A stretch of 64,000 nucleotides of DNA from Stomoxys calcitrans (taxonomy: Eukaryota; Arthropoda; Insecta; Diptera; Muscidae). The notes under the pieces are model-generated. The model saw only the letters and a list, made by a program, of their open reading frames with translations, ran no database searches and was not told the DNA's origin. The stretch's first letter is position 1. Every line of letters starts with the position of its first letter. Position numbers and translations under genes: made by a program. The DNA lies in contig NC_081554.1 of NCBI RefSeq assembly GCF_963082655.1, forward strand, positions 62,508,820-62,572,819, read 5' to 3'. Shown piece by piece: positions 11,396 to 21,144 of this stretch.

Positions 11396-11660
11396 GGACA
11401 GTTGTTGGAAGTGATATCAAAACACTATGTGCGAAATTTCAGTCAAATCGGACGACAAATGCTCCCTCTAGAGGCTCAAGAAGTCAAGACCCAAGATCGG
11501 TTTATATGGCAGCTATATCAAAACATGGACCGATTTGGCCCATCTACAATCCCAATCGACCTACACTAATAAGAAGTATTTGTGCAAAATTTCAAGCGGC
11601 TAGCTCTACTCCTTCAAAAGTTAGCGTGCTTTTGACAGACAGACGGACGGACGGACAGAC
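11396..11660 (-). repeat. Inverted B segment inside the D element's head
   Basis: Reverse-strand B unit plus head leader (CAAATGCTCCCTCTAGAGGC, AAGCGGCTAGCTCTACTCC, GACAGACGGACGGACGG) inserted between ...AATATTGATCT and ACCCCATAAAG of a forward head. It brings the two GACGGA/GTCCGT tracts into opposing orientation around 11640 and 11715, giving a hairpin-capable junction. Confidence 0.75.
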
Positions 11661-12004
11661 CCCATAAAGTATATATATTCTTGATGGTCTCGACATCAGG
11701 AGTCGATCTAGCCATGTCCGTCCGTCTGTCTGCCGAAATCGTGACAGTGATCGAATGCGTAAAGCTAACCGTTTGAAATTTTGCACAGATACTTAATATT
11801 GATGTAGGTCATTGGGGATTGCAAAAGGGAAATATCGGTTCAGATTTGGATATAGCTCCCATATATACCGATCTCATGATTTGACTTCTTGAGCCCCTGG
11901 TAGCTGCAATTTTTGTCCGATTTGGCTGAAATTTTGCATATAGTGTTCTGTTGTGACCTCCAATAAGTCCGAATCGGTCAAGGACCAGATATAGCTCCCA
12001 TATA

Positions 12005-12240
12005 TTGGGTTGCCCAAAAAGTAATTGCGGATTTTTTAAAAGAAAGTAAATGCATTTTTAATAAAACTTAGAATGAACTTTAATCAAATATACTTTTTTA
12101 CACTTTTTTTCTAAAGCAAGCTAAAAGTAACAGCTGATAACTGACAGAAGAAAGAATGCAAATACAGAGTCACAAGCTGTGAAAAAATTTGTCAACGCCG
12201 ACTATATGAAAAATCCGCAATTACTTTTTGGGCAACCCAA
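12005..12240 (+). mobile_element. Mariner-type MITE, full length (M2)
   Basis: A 236-bp element with terminal inverted repeats starting TTGGGTTGCCCAAAAAGTAA and ending TTACTTTTTGGGCAACCCAA, flanked by TA on both sides as expected for Tc1/mariner insertion. The interior has no coding frame (TAAAACTTAGAATGAACTTT, AACAGCTGATAACTGACAG). The shared AAAAGTAATTGCGG core resembles ends of cecropia/Hsmar1-type mariners; that relationship is inference. Confidence 0.92.
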
Positions 12241-13290
12241 TATATCGATCTACCGATTTGACTTCTTGAGCCCCTGGAAGCCGCAATTTTTATCGGATTT
12301 GGCTGAAATTTTACACGTAGTGTTGTGTTATGTCTTCCAACAACTGTGCCAAGTAGCGTCTAAATCGGTCTACAATCTGATATAGCTCCCATATAAACCG
12401 ATCTCCCGATTAGACTTCTTGAGCCCCTACAGGCCGCAATTTTTATCCGATTTGGCTGAAATTTTGCTTGTAGTGTTCCGTTGTGACCTTCAAAAACTGT
12501 GCCAAGTACGTTCCAAATTGGTCAAGAACCTGATATAGCTCCCATATAAACCGATCTCCCGATTTGACTTCTTGAGCCCCTGGAAGCCGCAATTTTCATC
12601 CGATTTGGATGATATTTTATACATGGCAATCTGTTATGACTCCCAACAACTGTGCCTAGTAGATTCTAAATCGGTCAAGAACCTGATATAGCTTCTATAT
12701 AAACCGATCTCCCGATTTGACTTCTTGAGCCCTTAAAAGCCGCGCTTTTCGTTCGATTGGGCTGAAATTTTGCTTGCAGTGTTCTCTTATGTCGTCCAAC
12801 AACTGTACCAAGTAGCATCCAAATCGGTCAAGAACCTGATATAGCTCCCATATAAACCGATCTCCCGATTCGACTTCATGAGCCTTTACAAGCCGCAATT
12901 TTTGTTCGATTTGGCTGAAATTTTGCATGCGGTGTTCTGTTACGACTTCCAACAACTGTGCCAAGTACGTTCCAAATCGGTCTATAACCCGATATAGATC
13001 CCATATAAGCCGATCTCCCGATTTGACTTCTTGAGCCCTTACAAGCTGGAATTTTTGTTCGATTTGGCTGAAATTTTGCATGTAACGACTTCCAACAACC
13101 ATGCCAAGTACGGTCCGAAACAGTCTATAACCTAATATGGCTCCCCTATAAACCGGCAGAAGTTTTGTATGTAGAATTATGCCTTTCCACTAAATTAAGT
13201 TTGTATAAATTTTTAGCAGAATCTAAGGTGGTGGGTTCCCAAGATTCGGCCCTGACGAACTTAGCACGCCTTTACTTGTTAATTTTTTCC

Positions 13291-14230
13291 ATGTTGCATT
13301 TTCAAGGGAAAGTAACTTTTGGAGACACATTTCAAACTGAACAAAAACTCCTCTTCCATTGCACCTCCCGCTAGAGATAGTTAATCTATTTGGCCAATTG
13401 GACTGACGACCTGGGTTGCACCAGAGACATCGCAATACGTGAATCACAATCAATTTTCTCACAAATTTCTCAATTGAAGCAAGTTTTGATACATTTTTTT
13501 AAAAAAAACCAAAGAAATTTTGTTTTCATTTAACTTTTCTTTACAATAGAAAGTTTGTCTAAAATTTCTCAATTTTCCTGATATTCCTCTCTAAAAGTCC
13601 GTCCCATCACTTCGTGTCACCTTAAGATTCAAATTCAGCACTGTGGCTAGGATTTTGTACAACAAGTACCCAAATGTCATTTGGCTTAACATCAGACACA
13701 TTTCAATTTACAGACACTAGCCAACACAGACACAGACACACAACACAAACACGCGCTCTCACACTTGCAGTGTACTGAACTCATGTTCTCTGAGTCAATA
13801 GACAGATACACGGCCAAGAAAGCCATAGGCCAAAACAAACAAAGCTCCACACATTGTCCGTAGCCAATAACATGGCAAATGGACGCGCTAGACGCAGAAG
13901 TATGCCACCACCATCGCCAACACATGTAACGTTATTGAAAATGACTTTAGCATCAATGAATCAATATGACGAGACAAGAAAGAGCATGAGAAAGGCAGCC
14001 AAAAAAAAAAGCGAAAATGAAATGCTAATAGAAATTTCGGCGCATTTCTTTGTTTTTTTTTTTTTTTTCGTGTGAACCATAGGCCCAATATGAAAGATTG
14101 CCGAATGAAGCGACCTCTATAGGGGTGTGAAGTGGCCTAAAAGCCTATGTTGTTAGCAAGTTGTTATTGAGGTCACCATAGGTAGGGAATAATGTAGTTC
14201 CAATAACATGTAGAGTAGTTTTAGTCAATA
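13291..14230. other. Unique AT-rich DNA, no gene seen
   Basis: Holds a CA/CAGACA-rich stretch near 13710-13760 and a poly-T run at 14050-14068. Open frames of about 70 codons occur on both strands (13692-13925 minus, 13854-14075 plus) without recognisable domains. No splice or promoter context that I can support. Confidence 0.45.
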
Positions 14231-14832
14231 TGGACCAAGGAAGAAAAAACTTATGTAGATATGGAGCTTGTGTCTTATGCAACTAGCCAAAGTTAGGTAA
14301 TAACGGCAATCCATTCCAGACTCACTAAGATATGTGGTAGGGCACTAGGAGGCCACCGTAGCGCAGAGGTTGGCATGTCCGCCTATGACGCTGAACGCCT
14401 GGGTTCGAATCCTGGCGAGACCATTTCAGCGGTGGTTTTCCTCTCCTAATGCTGGCGACATTTGTGAGGTACTATGCCATGTAGAACTTCTCTCCAAAGA
14501 GGTGTCGCACTGCGGCACGCCATTCGGACTCGGCTATAAAAAGGAGGCCCCTTATCATTGAGCTTTAAACCTTAATCGGACTGCACTCATGAATATGTGA
14601 GAAGTTTGCCCCTGTTCCTTAGTGGAATGTTCATGGGAAAAAATGTGCATTTTTTTTTGCACTAGGATAACATCCCAGCAGTTCAAACCAAAACTAAAAT
14701 AGCTATGGATCTTGTGTCCAAGGAAGAAAAACTGATGTAGATATGGAGCTTGTGTCTTCTGCCGCCAGCTAAGGCTAGGTAATAATGGCAACCCTTTCCA
14801 GACTCACTAAGATATGTGGTAGGGCACTACGA
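14231..14832. repeat. Direct repeat of about 120 bp flanking a SINE
   Basis: 14231-14350 and 14710-14832 are clearly homologous: both have CCAAGGAAGAAAAA, ATGTAGATATGGAGCTTGTG, TAGGTAATAA, CCAGACTCACTAAGATATGT and GGTAGGGCACTA. The SINE lies between them and has its own 9-nt duplication, so the larger duplication is a separate event. Confidence 0.85.
14351..14658 (+). mobile_element. tRNA-headed SINE (S1), full length with target duplication
   Basis: Head with A-box-like TAGCGCAGAGGTTGG and B-box GGGTTCGAATCC. Body has GGTGGTTTTCCTCTCCTAAT, GTCGCACTGCGGCACGCC, CTATAAAAAGGAGGCCCC and CCTTAGTGGAATGTTCATGG. It ends in a T-rich run. The 9-nt direct repeat GCACTAGGA at 14342-14350 and 14659-14667 is a target-site duplication, direct evidence of retroposition. 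Confidence 0.9.
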
Positions 14833-15365
14833 TACCATCCCAGCAGTCCAAACTTCTATCACGACATTGTCTTCAAAGACTTCTTTAGGGCAATTTGAAT
14901 TTTGTCATCGATATGGCCCTGACGTGTCTTACAGATTGTCTGTTATAAAATATGATTGTCGACGAATTCTCTAACCGTGTCCTTCTTTGTCAGCACAATT
15001 TTTTTATTGAGAAATTTTCAAGTTTATTTGTTTTTTCTTTGAAAAAACGGACTCTCTCTAAAGGACATCGCAACAGACCTGTCACTTGAAATGTCATAAG
15101 ATATGATGACATGTTCGGGCACAATGTCCCTTAAAATGTCATGCACGATTTTCGCAACAACTTTATGAAAATGTCATCAACGATTTGTACGAGCTGTACG
15201 AGGTCTTGCATCCTTATTCTAAGACGTCTTGACGACACTGCCTGCTGGGATAGTAGATACAGACCAAAGCATCCGGTGAAAATTGAACCCAAGATCTCCG
15301 ATCTGGTAGCTTCGACCAAGCCGAAATTTTAATACACAAATACCAGTCTGTTTGATGCCTCAATA
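14833..15365. other. Unique DNA, no gene seen
   Basis: Low-complexity T/A runs. Two overlapping opposite-strand 62-63-codon frames (15131-15332) are not supported by any motif. Confidence 0.4.
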
Positions 15366-15580
15366 TATGCAAATTTGCCCATGAACATTCCATTAAGAAA
15401 CAGGGGCAGACTTCTCACATATTAAAGAGTGCTGTCCGATTCAAGTTTAAGCTCAGTGATAAGGTGCCTCCTTTTGGTAGCCGAGTCCGAACGGCGTGAC
15501 GCAGTGCGACAACTCTTTGGGGAGAAGTTTTTACATGGTACCGCCGTTGAAAACATTTGTCTGATGTTCTCGCCAGGAAC
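15366..15580 (-). mobile_element. SINE S-family remnant, reverse, degraded
   Basis: Reverse complements of the SINE's 3' part (ATGAACATTCCATTAAG, CAGACTTCTCACATATTA, TTTGGTAGCCGAGTCCGAAC, GCGTGACGCAGTGCGAC) run up to TGATGTTCTCGCCAGGA, the end of the B-box region. The tRNA-like head is largely lost. Confidence 0.75.
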
Positions 15581-15939
15581 GGAAAGTATTAGGATTTTGA
15601 TCTTGGGCTCAAAACAAAAGTTCGTCTCGAAAAAATAAGTTGTGGTAAAAAAAAATTGGAAAATCGTACCAGAAGTGGGAGAAATAGTACGTTTAGTAAC
15701 GCTTTTTGGTATTTTCAATGTAAATTGAATTAGAGCTTTGAATTTTTAATCTTAGGTACACTATGGCAACCTTAATTGGGTGATATGAGGGTGTTGGGAA
15801 ATTTCTACTTCTAGGTACTAAAAAAAGTACCAAAAAGGTACGAAATGAGTGGAATTTGTACAGGGCGATGGATAGAGGTAGAATTTCGAAATTTGACTTA
15901 AAAGACATCTGGTGCAAAAGGATAAGAGTGAAAAGAAAC
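15581..15939. other. Unique/low-complexity DNA with GTACC motifs
   Basis: Contains AAAAAGTACCAAAAAGGTAC near 15823, similar in motif to the GGTACC satellite that begins at 17036. No coding evidence. Confidence 0.4.
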
Positions 15940-17035
15940 AGTAAAAGCGTACTAAGTTCGCCCGGGCCGTATCTTGGGAAACCGGGAGATCGGTTTATAT
16001 GGGAGCTAAATCAGGCTATAGACCGATCAGGCTGTACTTGATACAATTGTTGGAAATCATAGCAGAACACCATGTGCACAATTTCAGCCAAATCGGATGA
16101 AAATTGAGGCTTCCAGGGGCTCAAGGTGTCAAATCTGGAGATCGGATATATGGGACCAATTTGGTATTAGACCAATTTGGACCGTACTTGACACACTTGT
16201 TGGAAGTCGTAACAAAGCACTATGTGCACAATTTCAGCAAAATCGAATGAAAATTGAGGCTTCCAGGAGCTCAAGGTGTCAAATCTGGAGATCGGATATA
16301 TGGGAGCTATATCAGGTATTAGACCAATTCGAACCGTACTTGACACACTTGTTGGAAGTCGTAAAAAAACACTGTGTGCTCAATTTCAGGAAATTCGGAT
16401 GAAAATTGCGGCTTCCAGGGGCTCAAGAAGTCAAATCGACAGATCGATTTATATTGCAGCTATATCAGGATCTTGACCGATTTTAACCGTACTTCGCATA
16501 GTTAATCGTAGTTATAACAGAACACAAATTGTGGCTTCCACGGGCTCAAGAAGTCAAATCGGGAGATCGGTTTATATGAGAGCTATGTCGGGTTCTCGAC
16601 TGATTTGGACCGTACTTGGCATAGTTGATGGAAGTTATGACAGAACACTATGTGCAAAATTTCAGCCAAATCGGACAAAAATTGAGGCTTCCAGTTGGCT
16701 CAAGAAGTAAAATCGGGAGATCGATTTATATGGGAGCTATGTCGGGTTCTCGACCGATTTGGACTGTACTTGGCATAGTTGATGGAAGTTATAACAGAAA
16801 ACTATGTGCAAAATTTCAGCCAAATCGGTCAAAAATTGTGGCTTCCATGGACTTCAGAATTTAAATCGGCAGATCGGTTTATATGGGAGCTATATCCAAA
16901 TCTGAACCGATATGGCCCATTTGCAATACCCAACGAGCTACGTCAATTTGAAGTATCTGTGCCAAATTTCAAGCGGCTATCTCTACGCGTTCGTGATTTC
17001 GACAGATGGACATGGTAAGATCGACTCCGGATGTC
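15940..17035 (-). repeat. Sub-family D array with tail, reverse, headless
   Basis: Starts with the tail in reverse (AAAGCGTACTAAGTTCGCCC, GGGCCGTATCTTGGGAA) and continues with reverse D units (GAGATCGGTTTATATGGGAG, CAATTTCAGCCAAATCGG, GGCTTCCAGGGGCTCAAG). It ends at the head leader (AAGCGGCTATCTCTACGCG, TTCGACAGATGGACATGG). The head proper is replaced at about 17030 by the GGTACC satellite. Confidence 0.85.
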
Positions 17036-17395
17036 AATGTACCAAAAGTACCAAGGTACTTTTTGGTACCAAGGTACTTTTTGGTACCAAGGTACTTTTT
17101 GGTACCAAGTTTGGTACTTTTTGGTACCAAAATTGGTACTTTTTTTATACAATAGATGATATATTCAAAACTCGTGCTCTTTGGTACCAAAATTGGATGT
17201 CAATGTACCAAAAGTACCAAGGTACTTTTTGGTACCAAGGTACTTCTTGGTACCAAGGTACTTTTTGGTACCAAGGTACTTTTTGGTACCAAGGTACTTT
17301 TTGGTACCAAGTTTGGTACTTTTTGGTACCAAAATTGGTACTTTTTTTATACAATAGATGATATATTCAAAACTCGTGCTCTTTGGTACCAAAAT
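17036..17395. repeat. GGTACC satellite, two nested long units
   Basis: Core unit of 18 bp, TACTTTTTGGTACCAAGG. Two higher-order copies (about 17032-17195 and 17196-17390) share a start (TGTCAATGTACCAAAAGTAC) and an end (ATACAATAGATGATATATTC, AAAACTCGTGCTCTTTGG). They differ in the number of 18-bp units, about three in the first and five in the second. Every unit carries the palindrome GGTACC. The open frames through it (Trp-Tyr-Gln or Phe-Gly-Thr-Lys repeats) are artefacts of an 18-bp, frame-keeping unit. Confidence 0.95.
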
Positions 17396-18500
17396 TGGTA
17401 AAATTTTGTTTTTTTTTTTCTTCAGATGGAGCTTGAGGTCAGAATTTTGGCACGAAGGTTCAACTAAGAAATAAATGATGGATGACTAAATGATCTATTC
17501 AAAATTCGTACACTTTGGTACCAAAATTGGTACAATTTTGTACTTGTGTCTTCAGATAGAGATTGAGGCATGAAATTTTGAATGTAGGTACAAGAAAGAA
17601 ATATATGATGGGTTACTAAATGTTTTATTAAAAATTCGTACATTTTGGTACCATTTGGTACTTTCTCTTCAGATGGAGCCAGAGGTCTGAAATTTGGCAT
17701 GTAGGTACAATTGAGCAATATATGGTAGGTGGCCGAATGATGTATTCACCATTCGGACATTTTAGTACCAAAATTGGTACCATTTGGTACTTTCTTCATA
17801 GATGGAGTTAGGGGTCTGAAATTTGGCATGTAGGTTCAACTTAGAAATATATGATAGGTGACTTAATGATCTATTAAAAATTCATACATTTTGGTACCAA
17901 AATTGGTACCAATTGGTACTTTTTTTTCACCGATGGAGCTAGAAGTCTGAAATTTGGCATGCAGGTACAACTAGGAGAAATATGATGGGTGACTAAATAA
18001 TCTATTCACAACTCGTAGATTTTGGTACCATTTGGTACTTTATTTACAGATGGAGCTATAGGGAGGGAAATTTGGCAAGTGGCTATAGGAAGGATATATA
18101 TAATGGATAAGTAAATGATCCATTCAAAATTCGTACATTTTGGTACCAAAAAGTGTCAAATAGTACGAAAAGCTAATCTTTGCCTACAGCAAACGATGGC
18201 TGATAAAATTAAGCAATTTGACAAACATCATGAAAACGTACTAATTGTGGTGTAATTGGTACCTTGAAGGAATATATTTGGAGACTGGAAGATATTTCTT
18301 ATTCGTATGTTTAGGTACTCAAATGTACAAAATGGTACTTTCTTAACGGAGTGAACTAAAGCTGTCGAAATACAAATAAGATAGGGTTACACCTTGACAG
18401 TAAACATTGGGTGGTAAGAAGATTTGTTTTCAATTCATGCATTTAGGTACTAAAACATAAAATACCATACTTTCTTTACAAATTGAGCAAAAGCGTTGAA
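17396..18500. repeat. Diverged repeats of about 120-130 bp linked to the GGTACC satellite
   Basis: Successive units contain AGATGGAGCT, then GTCTGAAATTTGGCATGTAG, then AAATATATGATGGGTGACTA, then ATTCGTACATTTTGGTACCA. GATGGAGC-type landmarks occur near 17425, 17547, 17673, 17801, 17932 and 18049. Copies become less alike toward 18500. Confidence 0.85.
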
Positions 18501-18581
18501 AATTGGGATTAGTTTATGCATTGACAATATATAATGGGCGTGTTAATGATTTTTCTGGTGTATTGTTATTCTTAGTACTAT

Positions 18582-18755
18582 GGGGTTGCCCAAAAAGTAA
18601 TTGCGGATTTTTCATATAGTCGGCGTTGACTCTGTAATTGCAGTCTTTCTTCTGTCAGTTATCAGCTGTTACTTTTAGCTTGCTTTAGAAAAAAAGTGTA
18701 AAAAAAGTATATTTGATATTTGAAAAAATCCGCAATTACTTTTTGGGCAACCCAA
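18582..18755 (-). mobile_element. Mariner-type MITE with internal deletion (M3)
   Basis: Ends TGGGGTTGCCCAAAAAGTAA and TTACTTTTTGGGCAACCCAA. It is about 174 bp instead of about 236: the stretch between AAGTATATTTGAT and the right terminal repeat (normally holding AAAGTTCATTCTAAG) is missing. Confidence 0.9.
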
Positions 18756-19354
18756 TATTTGGTACTTTCTGTACTGATGGGGATGGATTTCTGAAATTTT
18801 ATACGCAATTCTTACAAAGCTTCATAATCTGATAAACCAAGCGACAACCTAGGTTTTTGGAAGTCTTACACTAAAAAGGGGGTATCAAAAACGGGAGGCT
18901 AGTACAAATATATTCAATGAAACAAACATATTTGTAGGAAACACAAAAATCAACAAATTTATCATTTTTTTCCTTGCACATATTTCAAAGTGAAACATAA
19001 AAAAGCGAAAAAACGCATTTCACTTTGAAAACCATTCATCCATATTTATGTATAGCATATGCATGAATGCTGTAAAAGTGATGGCTTCTGTCAAAAATGC
19101 ATAAACGCATTTAAGTGTTTTTTTTTTTTGGTATTTTTTATGTATGGCCTCTCGGCCTAGTTTAAAAACTCTTGGGGAATATGAATTGAAAATCTTTCAC
19201 TTGAGTTTTTTTTTTAATGAGTAAAAATGGTGAATGTATTGATTTAGTCTAGCACAGACTATTGGTCTAGGGAAATACTACAAAGCAGTCAAAAAAGACA
19301 AACACCTCAAAAGGGAAAGTTGTTAAGTAAACATGATACTGGATGTAAAACTGC
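18756..19354. other. AT-rich DNA, no gene seen
   Basis: Poly-T and poly-A runs, no repeat family recognised and no open frame of interest. Confidence 0.4.
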
Positions 19355-19570
19355 AAATTTGCCTATGAACATTCCATTAAGGAACAGCGGGAATAATCAT
19401 GTCAGTCATATCATGAAGTGAAATGTTGCACTGCTTAACACTTCACAAATGTTGGTACCATTATTGAGGGGAAAACCACCACGGAAATATTTCTGATGTT
19501 CTCACCAGGATTCGAAACCAGACATTCAGGCCCATAGGCGGACATACTAAAGGTAGAGGTAAAACAGTCT
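19355..19570 (-). mobile_element. Old SINE S-family copy, reverse
   Basis: Reverse SINE segments: GCCTATGAACATTCCATTAA, ATGTTGCACTGCTTAAC, GGGGAAAACCACCACGG, CTGATGTTCTCACCAGGATT, CCCATAGGCGGACATACTAA. Roughly collinear with a full copy but much diverged. Confidence 0.7.
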
Positions 19571-19680
19571 ACGATGTTTCGATTTCTTATCCCTAAATTC
19601 CACAAAAGACTGGCAACCACACAGATAACCCACAGATGACCCAGCGTTTTAGGCTTCAGGACTACTCCTCCCGAGCCTCT

Positions 19681-20073
19681 TTGGAGAATTTCCATTCAAT
19701 TCGCCAAGCATCAACGTGGATTTTGAAGACTGCATAGCGCAACAGCTGCTCTGCATGCCATCACCGCACACATTTGGCGTGGCTTCAATCAGCCCAGACC
19801 TATCGAAGGTATTCGAAGGCGTTTCAGGCTTGGCTGGAGGGACGTGTTGGCGATGTCCTCGAATAGTTTGGGGTCAGCCTTGCTAAACTATTTGAGGACA
19901 TCGCCAACACGTCCCTCCAGCCAAGCCAGAAACGCCTTCGAATGCTTTCGATAGGTCAGGGCTGATTGAAGCCACGCCAAATGTGTGCGGTGATGGCATG
20001 CAGAGCAGCTGTTACGATATGCAGTCTTCAAAATCCACGTTGATGCTTGACGAATTGAATGGAAATTCTCCAA
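19681..20073. repeat. Near-perfect 189-bp palindrome with 15-nt loop
   Basis: Left arm 19681-19869 (TTGGAGAATTTCC... ...GAATAGTTT) is the reverse complement of right arm 19885-20073 (AAACTATTTGAGG... ...GGAAATTCTCCAA), separated by GGGGTCAGCCTTGCT. I saw only a handful of mismatches. The right arm runs directly into the transposase remnant at 20074, so the left arm is probably an inverted copy of that element's 5' part. The arm encodes nothing that I recognise. Confidence 0.93.
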
Positions 20074-20655
20074 TTCTCATTGGTCAGGTGATAGTGCACA
20101 TGTGCCTCACAAATCAATGCTTCATATACGAAACACACAGAAATAACTGCTTGGTGCGGTTTGCATGCCGGCGGCATCATTGGCCCATACTTCTTTGTCG
20201 ATGATGGCAACCGTCACGTTACCGAACAGCGCTACCGCATCATGCTCACTGGTTATTTTGGCCTGAATTAGAAGATATGAACCTGGCCGACATGTAGTTT
20301 CAACAGGAGGGTGTCAAGACAAGTCACATAGCAAACGTTGCAATCGGTGAAGTGAAGAGTAAATTTGATGAGAGTGTTATCTCAAGAAGTTGCCCAGTCG
20401 ATTAGCCGCCTCATTCGTGCGATTTGATGATTCTAGACTATTTCCTATGGGGTGCGTCAAGTCATTGGTCTATGTCGACAAGCAGACGTCGTTGGAAGAG
20501 CTCAAAGTCAACATTGAACGGGATAAAGCGATCCTTTCGGCTGAAATGTGTGGCAGAGCCAGCGGAAATTAGGTACAACTTACTGACAGATTCAAATGTG
20601 CCCCGCTGGCCATACAAAAGGAAGTCGAGTTCCATTCATAAATGTTTTGATTGAA
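20074..20655 (+). pseudogene. IS630/Tc1-mariner-type transposase remnant
   Basis: Broken frames give GGIIGPYFF-like DNA (GGCGGCATCATTGGCCCATA at about 20169), PELEDMNLADM then FQQEGV (the position of a FQQDGA block), SHIANVA, FDESVISRSCPVD, SCDL and DYFLWG with VKSLVYVDKQTSLEELKVNIERD following. The block order fits a DDE/D transposase of the mariner-like group that is common in insects. The middle catalytic Asp is Glu (QQE for QQD), with stops and frameshifts, so it is dead. Confidence 0.8.
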
Positions 20656-20761
20656 CTTCTAGACGATAACAAGGTTTATGAAATATCTCAAATGGTTTGC
20701 GCTTTAACTAAAAAGTTAAAAAAAAGTTGTCAAGTTTTTATTGGAAAACACTATATATGTA

Positions 20762-20998
20762 TTGGGTTGCCCAAAAAGTAATTGCGGATTTTTTAAAAGA
20801 AAGTAAATGCATTTTCAATAAAGCTTAGAATGAACTTTAATCAAATATACTTTTTTTACACTTTTTTTCTAAAGCAAGCTAAAAGCAACAGCTGATAACT
20901 GACAGAAGAAAGAATGCAATTACAGAGTCACAAGCTGTGAAAAAATTTGTCAACGCCGACTATATGAAAAATCCGCAATTACTTTTTGGGCAACCCAA
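20762..20998 (+). mobile_element. Mariner-type MITE, full length (M4)
   Basis: 237 bp, ends TTGGGTTGCCCAAAAAGTAA and TTACTTTTTGGGCAACCCAA, TA on both sides. Nearly the same as the 12005-12240 copy, so activity was relatively recent. Confidence 0.93.
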
Positions 20999-21144
20999 TA
21001 TTTATAGATAAGTGTAATTCATCTTTTTCTATTTGCATGCCAAAACAGTTTTGCTTAGAAAATAATTGATTTATAACTTTTTGCTTTCGTCACTTCTCAA
21101 ATATGCTTGTAACTGCCAAAACTAATAACCCAATGCAAAAAAAA

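Larger units (their letters stand above)
11318..13290 (+). mobile_element. Head-array-tail element, sub-family D, composite
   Basis: Head at 11320-11395 (TTATACCCACTACCATAGAA, GGGGGTATA). A reverse-oriented B segment interrupts it at about 11396-11660, and the head resumes at ACCCCATAAAGTATATATAT. D units follow from about 11840. TAGCTCCCATATAA-type landmarks at 12383, 12536, 12689, 12842 and 12995 are each exactly 153 bp apart. The tail at 13221-13285 reads AAGGTGGTGGGTTCCCAAGA, TTCGGCCC and ends TTTACTTGTT. A MITE is nested at 12005-12240. Confidence 0.85.

Noticed and set aside
16912..17401. Repeat proteins of Trp-Tyr-Gln or Phe-Gly-Thr-Lys blocks
   Set aside because: Produced by the 18-bp GGTACC unit, which is a multiple of three; both strands give such frames.
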